Positions 22,146-35,600 of a stretch of DNA of 64,000 nt are shown in pieces. The notes under the pieces were generated by a model that was not told the origin of the DNA, made no database searches, and saw only the letters and a list, made by a program, of their open reading frames with translations. Position 1 is the stretch's first letter. Each line of letters opens with the position of its first letter. This DNA is from Centropus unirufus (taxonomy: Eukaryota > Chordata > Aves > Cuculiformes > Centropidae): contig VYZI01000018.1 of assembly GCA_013397695.1 (NCBI GenBank), forward strand, positions 4,445,523 through 4,509,522, given 5' to 3'. Made by a program: the position numbers and the translations under genes.

Positions 22146-25100
22146 CAGAGTAATACAAAAATAGGTAAATGCATAAATTATATTAACTATTCAAACATAA
22201 TTTTTCCCTCCCCAGTTCAGAAAATAAAAATACCATCTATAAAATAATTTAAAATATAGGCAATGCTTGCATTATGCTTCCTGTCTTCACAGAGCTATAG
22301 AAATGTGAAATTCCTCTCCCCATACTCTTGTGTTAGCCTTCTCCCGCTTCTTTACAAAGGGAACAACCATGGCCAACACACAAATGTTTCAGGCTTGGAA
22401 GGAGGAGCTCCTTGCTACAGTCTTGGACATCCATTACCAGACTACTCCTTGCTGAAGACTTAAATTCTTCCAGCTCAGGTCAAACCTCAGTGTCCCACAA
22501 TGAAGTAGCAATGACCAGGGAGCACTGGCCAAGGCAAGTACCTCCTGCTGGCTGGCTGGTCATGCCAAGCCAAAGGAAACCATCTTAATCTGGGAATAAG
22601 TCACATTTTGCTACACTCTTCAACCAGCCCCTATTGCTCAGGGCCAAACAGCCTCACCAGCTGTTTTAGAAGCCAGGACAATAAGAGGAGAAAGGATATT
22701 CCCCTCAAAGACAAGAGATTCAGCTTAGCCATGACTCCTGCTCCCGTTTAACAAATGGTGTCATTTTTATTACACTTTTGGAACCTCCAAAATGGAGGGC
22801 AAAAAGAAATGACCTTCAAGTGGGTTCACTTTCTGGCTTTTCGCCTCAGTAAATCTCACACTTCTGCTGTTCCTTCTACATGCAGGAAGCCCCCATATTA
22901 TGTCAAAATTAAGCTGAAAGAATCACATTGTATGTATGAAAGAAAGAACAGTCCACGGTGAAGGACGGATAATGCAATAAAATTGAAATGTATTCTTAGT
23001 CTAAATTACCTATTCCTTATGCTGGGGAATGAGAGAAAGACTACAAAGCTGCAGCACTGGGACTCCAATGTCCATATGACACAGTTCTACCTCATAAGAG
23101 GTAGAACTTTTAAACCCAAGTAAGCAGATTCAGGAGAAGGTTGTGATGCACAACCACTGCCTGCTTATCTGGAGGCCACACTACACCACAAAGAACCATT
23201 TTCAAAATTTTTCATCTTAAAATGAGAAAGACTGGAGAAAAAACAAGTGCAAAGTCATGCAGTTTCTTCAGTGTCATTAGACTAACTATGAAATACTGCC
23301 ATCCTTATGGATGCACTGGTGTACAAGGTTGAAAAATAACATTATTTTTCTGTCAAAGTTCTTACAGAAGTCAGTGGAATCTTAAATCATGTCTTAGAAA
23401 CGTAACCAGCAAAGCTAGAGGTATTTCAAGCAATGTGCATAGCTTTATCCATTAAACCCCACAGCAGAGGCCCAAGAGAAAGTATTACATATCCAGTTTT
23501 ATCTAGTTTTCCATATTAGTATAGCATTCTCAGGAATTTAATGCAGGAAGAAACAAAAGGAGCTTTCTGCCTCAGCTTTCTGATACCCTGATGACCTCCT
23601 TCTGGGAGATCCCGTGCTCCCTGTTAATTTAGGTACCACATGCCTCGTTGGTCATCAATTCAGTTGCTGCTCTCTATTTTATAGCTCTCACAGGGATTTT
23701 GATCACACGATCTATAAAACTAATCACTTCCTCTGTTTATTGTTGTCCCACCGGTCAGACAAAGCCCAGCTGATCAGTATTTTCTTATACATACTTCAAA
23801 TAGCACAACCTAGGCAGCTTTGTTCTGCCCTTTTGGTACGTGCTCCTCCACTAGCATTTATTCACAATTTGCCGAACTCAGAGCAAAGCATTAAAACTAC
23901 TGGTCAGATGTCTGGAATTGGGAGGCAGTAGCCTGGAAACCAGGGCTCTCCTGTCACATTGCAGCAGAATTTTATCTCTGCTGACATTTCTGCAGTGCCT
24001 TGATTGACCAGGATCTGAGCTCCCGTTTGTGTGTCTTTTAGGTGTCTAAGTTTGATCTCCTTTTCCAGTGCCAGCCAACATTTTGGGGAGGGGTCAGAAG
24101 CAAAAGGCTTACCCTCTAGGTGGAAAGCTGAAAAGGCAACCTCCAAGCAGGCACTAGACTAGTGCTAAGATTGGCCACTCAGAGTGATTGGTTGAAGCTG
24201 TTCTCATCTTTGTGGGGTGTTCTTGGTTGGCTAAAACAACATTTCACTCAGAAGTCTCGAGTACAGGCAATACAGCCTCCTTGGGCCGCCAGCCCATAAC
24301 TATATTCAGCCTAGATAAGGAATGGAAACTTTACGTCTCCAGTGCCCTGTTCTCACCACCACCCAGTAGTGCAATCATCTTTCACAGTGCGCCTTTCTTT
24401 ACCTGTTTGTAAACTTGCTGAGTTTTACCAGTGAAAGGAAGCAGAATAGGACCCAAGCATGGGGGAAATATTCACGATATTTTTCGGAGTAACAGGACTG
24501 CAGCTGTGGAGCTGGGGGAAAACATTGGAATTGGATCAACAAGTAAAATCTTGGGACAGCTCTGAGTAGGAAGGTGGTCAAACTGTGAAGTGAGTGTATT
24601 GGGAGGAGCAAAGCCTTTAACTTCACAACTGCTCTATAAAGAAGTAGCAAGTTATTAATTCTGTTCTTATCAAAGGTAACACAGGGAGTCACATACCTTG
24701 TGCTATGACATATATTAACCCTCCTGAAAGAGCAGAGATTTGGACTGAATAGCTCCACTGAACAGCAGAGGCACACAACTTGGGACCATATAGTAAAATA
24801 CTTCGTTCCTCTTAGAAAATTCAAACTCTTTTCAAAATCTGTCCCACCCCCTTCAGATTTCACATCAGTCTCTTCTGACACCTGTTAACTCAGCAACTTT
24901 GAATTATGAGCAGATATTGATCTTTCTGTGGGAAAGATAGCTGTGGAGTAAAGCCTAGATAATCTTGGACAGGCAGAGAACAATCAGATTGTGTGGAGGC
25001 AGTCAGGAGACAAACATGCAGGCTATGCAAGTAGAGCGATAAGCCGACGTGTTCACGAGGCATATATTTCTACTTTTCCTGGTGGAGTCGGATTAGAGCA

Positions 25101-28100
25101 TAGGAAAGGTAAATAAACAGAGCCCAACACATTTGCTTTACAAAGAGAAAACTCACCTTAGGTGGGCTGTTCCAAACAGCCAAATGTGCCCCTGCAACTC
25201 AAATTCTGAACATACTGAGCTGAAGTAACTAGATACTTGCTAACTTTTACAGCCCATGCTTTCCCTGCTTTAGGAAACTCTTCATCTTCACAACAGGATT
25301 CTGTTTGAGAAAAAAAAAAACAACTCTCTCAGTGGTGACAACCTCCCTTGCAGAAAGACCTGCAAGCTTTGCTTCTGATAGAGGGTCTGGCATTCAGTGA
25401 TGCTGCCGTCTGTATTTCCTTGATCTCGCACACAGGAGCAGTCAGAGGACCTGGTGCTTCTGCCTCCAGTAGACCATCTCTCTGCACCAGCCACCTTCTC
25501 ACCTTACTGGCTTCACCATTTTTTTCAGTGAATCCTTCTGCCACCACGAATGATCACACAGAGTGATGTAGATTTATGGCACCTGGTTATCTCTGGCTGC
25601 AGAACAGCTGAGCTATGGTAGCACTGTACGTAACACAAATTTCAGCTTTTGATTATTAAAAAAGTGAATAGTTCTGTGTCCATCACTCTGTTGCCTGGCG
25701 AGTAAGAATATGATATTTTCAAGAAGATGAGGCACCAACACACAGCCAAATTTGGGACACTGTTTTTCCCCTTGCCAGCTCCTTGTTGATCCGTGTTTGG
25801 CTGGTTTCCTGTAACAATCTTACAGGTATTATTTATGTGGTAACTGGCACATTCACATCAGGGAAGTCTGGAGAGTTCAGAAGAGGAAGAAAAGTTTGGA
25901 GTCCTTTTCTTTCTTGGCTATTCAGAACTGTTCAGAAGACAAAAAGAATTGTTTCTGTCTAGCTCTTGTTCCGCACCCTAGCCACATGTCCCAGGTTTCA
26001 GTCTAGGTTTTGCTGTTTCTTACAGCTGAACATCGACATACAAAGAGCTAAATGAAGACTCGCAGGATATGGAGAACAAGTTTGTAATCCTGCTTCTCAG
26101 AGTGTTTTGCGAGCTGTTGTTGAAGATAATTTTCAGGCTACAAAATAATTATTTTGTCAAAAACACGAACAGTGGGATTTTAATGAAAATACTCAGATTT
26201 AGTCAAGCTGAGCAGACATATTTAATTGTAAATGGGCTGTAAACATCTCAGATCTTTATGTGTGGCGAAAATAATATCTAAATTTAGATATTTTGAGTGA
26301 AGCTTGGTTTCTTATAGGACTAAGCTGAAGAAATCAAAGTGGCATATTTTGATATTGTGATTCTTTTTATATCTATCAATTCAGTTTGAAGATGAGACCG
26401 TAAACATACGCTAGAGATATCTACCAGAAAAGTAAGGGAAAAGGTTTTCTTTAAGCCATATAGTTCATACAGAAAAAAGCAATCCTCCTCAGGTGAATGA
26501 TTGCAACTATTTTTTCTACAATACTCTTATAAATATGAAGGATAAATCACAGCAGAACTATTTACATCAGGCCACCTGATAGCATATTTATGGAGTTCTG
26601 TCTGGAGAAGTATTTGCTAATTAAATATACTATGTATCAACTACCTATGATTTTTATTACTTACCCTGTAAGGCTATCTTCCTGGAGTTTCAACTACTAG
26701 ATTTCTAGCCTACTGAACTATTATTGATTTTGAAAATTAATAACCCCCAATTTTTTTCCCCCCATTCTTTTTGTGCTGGTATTTTCTGTAAACTCAGGCT
26801 GCCATCACAGGAAAGTTTCTTTCCAAAGTTTATAGGAGAATTATAAAAGATCAGGGCTTTACTTGTTTAAAAAACTCGACTCCTGCAGTACTACAGGCCT
26901 AGACATCAAAAAGTGAAGATTTTTTTGTGTGATTTCTGAAAGGGGAATGTTATCCCAAGATATCAGTTTCAATATTATGGCAATTTCCTATTGTAGCAAA
27001 GTTAGGAGTTGTGTACCTGATACATTTTATTTGTCTTTGGTTTTGGAATGCCAATTACTAGTCCATTTGCGATTCTACATTCTCAAAAACTCGGAGTCAT
27101 GTCACTATACCACTTGCCTTCTCAAGAAGCTTCCAAAGCATCTCAAAGTGGTTTTCTACCATAAGTGTTATATGCATCTTTAGATGCCCTGCAAGATGAT
27201 TTTATGCTTTATTATAGTACAGGATGGAAATAATCTTCAGAATTTACTAAAGGTTGCATCTTTCATGCAACCTAACGGTTCATGGTCCTCTTTTTCTTCT
27301 CTCTCAAGTAGCTTCATCCCCTTTCTTCTGAGTCTCCCTCATCATGGGTTTCTACTCCACTGTTCCCAAAACCATCAATTTTTCCCTTCATCAGTGATCA
27401 TTAATATGTCTCTCTTCATGTTCATCCTTTAAAATTCTTCAAAGAATCACCCAGATACAACAGAGATCAGTATGGTAGGAAGCCACAGGGTAAAACATGA
27501 AGGCTTTCCCCCCTCAGAAATAACAAATTCCTTGCTCTCGGTTTGGTTCCGTGCAGCAGCTGGAAGAAGCAGTGAAGCTCGAATCTTGTCACTGTACTGT
27601 GGCAGAGACAATGAAGAATCTGTCTCTAATTCTTTTTGACATAAAAGAAGACAGGAGAGAGAAAAACCATGACCACCTCGTTCTTCAGTTTCTCCTTCCT
27701 GTGAGCGCAGGAGGACAGAAATGTTTCCTGCATGCTGTGGCAGAGCAGAAGTTAGGGGTGTCTGAAATATGGAACATTCCCAAGAAAATGTCTAATAGTT
27801 CTCTGAGTATCATCCGTAGCTCAAAAACACCTTAAAAGAAAGAAAAGTAACCTTAATCCCAGTGAAATCAATACCTGTCATAAACACCACACTTCCCTTG
27901 AAAGTTTATATCACTGTACTTTTAGATTGTCAGCAATATTTCCAAGTACTAAGTGTGCTTCCCTTATTATCAAAGCAAAGAAATTTTTATATCCTCGGGA
28001 CTTCCACCCACAAATTAAAATAAATAAATAAATAAAAGTAAAATAGAAATTAAACAGTGACTGGAATTCCTTTCTGAAAACATTGCATTGAGTTACTAAT

Positions 28101-29606
28101 CAGTTTCTAATAGAGAAAGCTCTTTCCAGTTACTTATTCCTTGTGGGTTAATGACAGGTATGCTCACTTTCTTGAATTTTACTGTTGTACAGGAAGCCCA
28201 GAGTGTTGCAGATAGGTTTTAAAAAACATTGGGAACTTCCACCTTAAGTGAAAAATTATGCTGGTCTACATTTAACAAAGGTTTCAACGAACACAGGACA
28301 GCTGACAGCTGAATGTTACAAATGGGGCCTCATAAACAGGGCTTAACAATTTTGTTTAAGATCACAAGTTCCCAACAAACACTTGAGCCACAGAAGAATG
28401 TCCATTAGCTGCTATAAAAGCAAAACTGATAGGGCTTTGTGATTCAATGGAGGACCTGAAAGGCAGACACAAGCAGACACACACCGACACCCAGGAGAGT
28501 AGTATACATTCTTCAATTTGAATAACATCCACTCTTTTTTCTTCCTCTCACTAATAGGAAATCATATTTCGTTTAAGACATTTTTCTGCTCTACGTTTAA
28601 TCACATTCACATTTCTTTTCTGTTTAGCTCCCACTAGTCTCCTTAGATGGTATCCAGTGTGATTTTATGTCAAGAAGAAAAAAAATAATATCTGTAGCTA
28701 GGGTTATTTTGTCCCACTGTTGTTAATCTTTAATCTTTTGTGTGATGCATGGAAAGATGCTAAACTTTCTGTGCTATGTAAACTGCAGTGATCTGGGAGC
28801 AAAACAAGTGAGATTTAGTAGATATGTTTCTGTTGTCATTATTGAACTTTATATGCTTTGCTATGTAGGCGATGTGTTTTATTTCTCTTAACTTGAAAGG
28901 GGTTTCTGTCTTATTGTTGCAATTTATTAAGGGCAAACAATCTAGGGCTTATAATAGGCCTGTAGGCAGAACAAAGCCCTTGTCAAATGGAAGGGTTGGC
29001 TGCTCAGCTGGGTAGCATGTAAATGTGCAAAAAGAACTGTTCTGTTCAAAGACACTAGACATGCTTTTTAAATAAAACATCTCATATAACTGAGAGTTGC
29101 CAGTTAAGTGTTGTGTTGGAAATGTTAATTTAAAAAAAAATTAAATTAACTGAAATAATAGAGCTGCAGTGTATTTTTTAAGAAACTGTCATAATAAGCA
29201 AAACCCCACATATCCCTAATGTTTTTACTAGAGCCCAAACACTGTATGTTTCAAAAACAGCAGCTTAAGGTCATTTTGTATCACTGCATTATGCAAGTCA
29301 GAATAAGTTCATCGATTGCTGTGTTCACCTGGACAGACCATGGAAACTTCATCTTAACCAAGACATATATACATTTGTACATGTATTTTTAATATTAGTG
29401 ATCACGCTGCCTGCTACTTGGACATGGTATTATGTCTCAAAAAGTAAGACCGCTTCTCATTCTACAGCTCATTTAAAATTTCTCATTATGAGGCTCCTTT
29501 GTAAGAGCTGAAATTAAAATGACAGATAAAGATAACAAAATAATAGGCATTTTTTTTCACGCGCTAGTCCACTTGGGCACAGGCAGTTCTTTTTTTTCCC
29601 TCTTCT
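22146..29606. other. Non-coding intergenic sequence
   Basis: AT-rich sequence between SP5 and MYO3B with no recognised gene. It contains a short AAAT repeat (about 28018-28036) and a perfect 9-base hairpin at 27251-27273. Frames of up to 160 codons (24399-24881, minus) show no exon context or family resemblance. Confidence 0.6.
28018..28036. repeat. Short (AAAT)n repeat
   Basis: About four to five AAAT units in AT-rich sequence. Confidence 0.7.
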
Positions 29607-29674
29607 NNNNNNNNNNNNNNNNNNNNNNNNNNNNNNNNNNNNNNNNNNNNNNNNNNNNNNNNNNNNNNNNNNNN
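29607..29674. other. Assembly gap (68 N)
   Basis: A run of N that follows a T-rich stretch. Probably an unresolved low-complexity tract. Confidence 0.99.
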
Positions 29675-32600
29675 AATGTTTCCAGACTTCACTATTTGGC
29701 AAAGACAATTGGGACAGATTTCTTTATTTTTTCCTCTGGCCTAAAATTCAAAACCCCCCACTTCCCAAACTGTTACCACCGAAGAGTTTATTAAATGGCT
29801 GAAAAAGACAGCTGGTCCCACCATCTGTTAAAAATTTTCAGGGGCCAAATGAAACAGGTTACACCTTTAGCCATGCCAAGTCTTCCAATACCCCCTCCCT
29901 CTCACAGCCTGTGGAGGGCTAATCTGAATTTCACGCTCTGATTTTGCTATTGCTAATGTCTGAGCTTCTTATGTGTGCTTCTTGTAGTTGCTTATATTAG
30001 TTCTCTAGCAGTAACAAAAGCTCCCCTCTCCTTTCAACCCAGCTCATTTGCAATCACCGGAATCCTGGGTCTACAGTCTCTTTTACAATAAGATACTGTA
30101 CCTTGAAGGAAACCCACAGAGAACCTAATATCTGACTTTTTAGGAGCACCAGAGAAAAGCAGGGGTACATTTCTGTTGTTTTGCAGCCACTTTTCTATAA
30201 ATGCTAATGGAAGTAATTCAGATGTGCCAACAAAGACAGAATCTGCAACACACTGCAGGTGTGAGGGGGCTGAAACAAAAGGGATGCTAACCCTAATGGT
30301 ATTTCTTGTCATTAACAATTCTTTGATGTTCATACTCGAGGCTCTCTTTTATCTTGTAGTTTTTCAGCCATCTTTGTTAACATGCAGTGCAACTAAATCT
30401 TTTTTTTTCTCTAACCTTTAAAGACATCTGCAAAATGTTTATGCTAAGTTAGTTTCCATAGCATCTTTCTGTAACATACATTGAAGTAAAATGAGATAAA
30501 GCTTGCAAGGTTATTATTAAAACATCAGTAAGTTCCTATCATTAAGTGAAAGGAGCAGATCAATAAAAAGCAGCTCTTAATGTTACTTTAATAAGGATGA
30601 GTTTCTTGTAACAGGAATGGGGATTAACTTCAGTGTAACAGAAGCGGTGTTTATAACACAGCAGCTCAGTTGATAAGAACCAGTTTGTTTTACTTGTACT
30701 CATTAAAAAAAGAATTACAAATATCAGCACATTCCTATATTAAAGAGCCTTTCACAACACAATATATTTAAGGACATTCCCATCTTCCAGAAGGGATTTT
30801 TCTACCACTAAGTGGGCAATGGCATTCAGTCAAGGCACTGTAGGTGGAGTTTCTCCATATCCATCTGTCTTTCCATGACTTACAGATGGAAAAACGCTGT
30901 GTCTTTTAAAATGTTCAACTCAGTAGGCTGACAGTAAAATGAAATGAACAATCAAAGCACATAAGATGCCAATATGAACTACTGCACAGCACTACCAGCA
31001 GACCCAGTGTTTCGCTCTCATCCCATCGGTCATGTCCTGTTAGATCACATCCCATTTTATTACAGTCTGTTGCATTATCGTTGCAGCATGCTGGAATGTT
31101 AAATGAGCAACATAATCAATCAATCAATACCAATTTCCAATTGGAATTTAACTGTAAATCTGCACTGAGTTAAAAATGCAGGAGATTGTAATACAAGTTA
31201 TCAAAAGATAGTTTCATGAAGCCTCCCACTTTGGTTTTTCTTTCAAAACTTCATTTCTAACAGGTCAATTTAATCAAGTAAATAAGTCTGTGTTTGAATT
31301 AAGTACAGCACTTATCTCTGAATTTGGGTGTAAACTTCCATCATACTAATTCTATGGAGCAAGAACATAAAAATCAGTGGTTACATGCATAGTCTTTTTT
31401 TTTTCTTTTACAGCTTATTTTCATCTTGAGGCATGAAGGCAAAGTAGGAAGCAGGGTAGTTAATATATGCCTTGTCCCATGTTTCAGCTGTATAGACTGA
31501 TGGACTGAGCGGCTTCTCTTGTTTCATCTACAGCATTCAACAGCCTCAGATTTGTGTATTGAAATTGGGGGGTTTAGAATATTGACAATTTTATCACATT
31601 AACAGCTTATTTTTAATTATTTTTCTTGCAACAGCACTGAGGAGGGCTCATTCCTGGGGTGACAGAAATTCCTGGAGTGATAGAAATTACAAAACTAAAA
31701 GCTCCTATTTCAAAGATTTTGTGATCTCAGCAAGAGCCATTCTGTCATAGAAGCCTCTACATAATTTCTCCCATTGTATTAAGTGTGTTAATTTATTGCT
31801 TCTAACGGGGAACAGCAGTAAAAACAGAAACACTGAATAAACTATGTCACACAATTTTGTGGAAATACCTCCTCTGCCTGCTAAAACCTTGCTAAAGGTT
31901 TCAATGTAGCTCCTCCACATGATAATTTCCTGCTATACAGCAATGCTATACTCCAGCACCCGGCTTTCCAAGCATCACTTCAGCCAGAACCACAAGATCC
32001 TGCTACCCGTCCTGTCCTCGCCCTACCAGTGCATTATACAGCATGGTGTGCCAGTTCTGCTATTCCAGTTTTAGATGCACCTTCCTCAGAGATTTTCCAT
32101 GATCAGTAGCACAGCAATTTTTGGGAACAGCCCAGACAAGGCTTTCTTCCCCCCCAAGAACTGTAGTCCAGCCCAATGGACTACAACCAGCCTTTGTTGT
32201 GGTGATTAAACTTTCACTAAGAGATCAAGATGAGCCTTTCAAGTTTACTTTTCACTGGTGATAGGTCAGAAATTTGGACTTGGGTCTTCTGCAGCAAATT
32301 TCAAACATGTTGATCTACCAACTTGGCATCTCCAATTGCCAATTACCTTATGAAATACTATTCATATTATTGAAAAAATAATGTCCCCCAGAAAGTCAAT
32401 TAAAAAATAGGCCTGCCAAACAAAAGCAAAGAATATAATCTATTACTGGCCTGATCAATAATATGTAATCTGGTTTCTGGAAACGTTACTCCAATACGTG
32501 TTTTTCATTTATCTGCTTCTATGTCGTCTAGCATCACAGCATGAGTACCACAATAAACACTCCCCTGTATATAACACAATGTATATATTTATTCTTCTGA

Positions 32601-35600
32601 CCGATACTGGATTTATACATGTAATAAAATAATTTCCAATAATTCCTGAGAAATCCATTAAGAGGAGTCAGGGCATCAGCCTGCGTTTAAAGACACAGTG
32701 TACTATTATTATGAATTGTCAGCCTCCTCCCTTACCAGTTCCAGTGCCCAGCATGAAGGAGACACAAAGTCTCTCAAGGAGTTCTGCAACCTTTAGCTCT
32801 GACCCAGAGGACTGCTCCCTGGCCTTTGGTTTTCATAGTATCCTATGCTAATTTTGTCAGGCTGGGAGTCCTGCTTTGTGGACAAGCAGAAATGTTTTCT
32901 GTTAACTAAGCATTCGATCACGACTCCTCCCAGGGTGTACAGTCTTAAAGAAAAGTCGCATTAACAGAATTTATTTTTAGTGTTAACAACAAAATTGTCA
33001 CTATTTATCATATTTTTGCAGTAGGAGTTAAAGGCAAGATGGGTAAGTATATAATGCCATGTCTTGTCCATGTACAGGTGCTAAGAGTACCTACCTGTTT
33101 CTTATTGCATGATGCTTTCATGCTATATGGCTTTATTTTCAACTCTGAGTACTATACGTATCTGGTTATCCAGATGACATTTAAAAATTCCAGAGCTTGT
33201 CTGTCTCTCAACATTGTCCTTCCATTTAGAGAAAACAAAATGGAATGAGAATTAAGAGTATGGTATATTTCAGTGATTTATCTCATTGTCAACTATTTTA
33301 CAAAAAAAAGCAATCTGCCTACACATGTACAATTCTTACAAAAGGAGGGAACAAATTTTTCAATTATAACTTTTTTTTTAAAAAAAAAGGGTGACGTTTT
33401 GAAATTGGGACTTAAATCCCATTTGGCATCAATTAAAATTTGTTGGAAAATAGCTAGTAGCACCATCCAGACATTTTGACCCGCAGCCATTTTCTTCCAT
33501 CACAAAAATACCTTCTTAGATCCTTTTCATGAAATCGTATAACTTTTCCCCAAACTACTTATTTCCTCATTTCCACTAAGGAGGAAACTTGTGAAGAAAC
33601 TCTACTTGAAGTAGTTCTAAAACATGAGATTTGATCAATTGTCCTCCTATGCATGAAATCAAGCAAAGGTCAATAGATTCCAAAAAGAGACCATCATCTA
33701 TTAAAACAGCAGGTTTCAGGCATGCATATATTGCACTGTCAGAGACAACCACATAATGAAGTATATGAAACTCATTCCCTTTTCTTATTTTTCTTTGAGG
33801 TAAATATCAAGCAACAATATACCTAAAGACACAACATATCTTCAATTTCTTATATTGTTTTTATTATTTTCTAAATTCAAAACCATACTTGCTTTTCATG
33901 ATGATAGAAGATAGAAATAAATATTCCTCACAATAATGGATGTTGGTTATGACAATGGAGGTTAGATAGTAACCAGTCAAGACTACCTTTAAATAAAGTA
34001 TAGCAAAAATTGAAGTGCTCTAGAAACAGAAAAGAGGAAGACTAGGAGATTTCTTCAGCTCTTTATAGTGTTATATTGAATAAGTGCACTGGGGGTATGT
34101 AACAAGTAATATAAAGAAAGTACATTCGCACCCTCTTACCCTTTGACAGCGTAAGTCAGAAGGTCTCCAATTCAATTAAAAAGGACCACGTCTAAAAGCA
34201 TTCCTTTTGTTTAAAACTGAAACAAAAAAATCCACTTTGTGTTTTTGTTCCTGTGTACTGTGTATAGTGCCTTACCAGAAGTCAGGACTTCAGCTCAATT
34301 AAAACATAGCAAGACAATTTCTTGGAAGTATAAACATAAACAATATAAGAACAATGTAATGTAAATATAGATTTATATAAGCATTATGCTTATATTAGCA
34401 ACCATGCTAAATTAGTAGTTGCCTACTATTCTGAGGGAATTTTCCTTCCAGAAACATGACTTTGTAATTATCTGGAATTACTTTCTATACCTATCACTGA
34501 AAAATTTCGTGTTGATTATTAACAATGAAAAGTGACTTTTGGTCTCATTGGACTTAGCAAAGTCTTTAGCTTTACGTCATTTATAACCACAATTTAAAAG
34601 CTTCTAAGTAACAACAGCTCCTTGGATGGTTTGATAGGGGCCACTTAAAAGACTCCCAGTGCACAAAAGCCCTTTCTACCCCTCTTACAGCTATGGGTAA
34701 GGGAGGTCACAGTGGGGGCAAATTTAAGATGGCTGCAATTTACTCCAATTCTAAGGTCCTTTTATGTTACTAAAGTGATGTAAATGTTTAAGTGAGAAGC
34801 ACGTTTAAAATTACCAAGTGAAAGGGGCTAATCTCCAAAAGCTCCCTGTCCAATTTTTGTTGGCACAGAGAAAAGTTTTTAAGCTGCCATAACTGAAAGG
34901 CAGAAATTGTCCTCAGCAAGAACCGGTTCCTCGTGCCATTAAGGTCTACAGAAGAAATCTCCTAAAATGCATTGTTGAACTTCATCCTTTCCTCTCCCAT
35001 CTGCTGAAACTGTTTAATGTATTACGCACTGAGAAATTCTCTTCTTCCTCACAGCATTTAAACTCTTTACAGCTATAAAATCTTAAGAATAGGATATGTT
35101 ATGAACTATCAAACAAAATGCATTCATATTTCAGGAGGAGTGAAAAGAAATAAAACAGAACAACGCTTCAGTGGCATCAAAATCAAAGGAGAAATCGAAG
35201 CAATTCCCATTGATAAGCTCACACTGACCACATTCTTCACAGTAACATGTCTCCTGTACTCATTTTCATGCACAAACCAATCAACCCAAAGGCCTCTATC
35301 AATGTGGGAATGGAAGTTCAACTCCTAGGCCAGTTTTTGTGTGACTGCATGGCTTTACACTAAGCTGAGAATATGGCCTTTAATAATCTAAAGGGCTACA
35401 TGTGCTCTAAAATGAGGATGAGAGAAGGCTACTACACAAGGGTAACCTGGTAAGGGTAGAGTGAATTGATCAAAAACAAGCAAGAAAAGGGGGATAAGTT
35501 ATGAAATAATAAAAAGCACCAACCACCTTCGTGCAGTTTCTAGAGAAGTAGCAAGAATAAAAACACACTACTCACCAACAGCTTTTAGATAACAGCTGCA

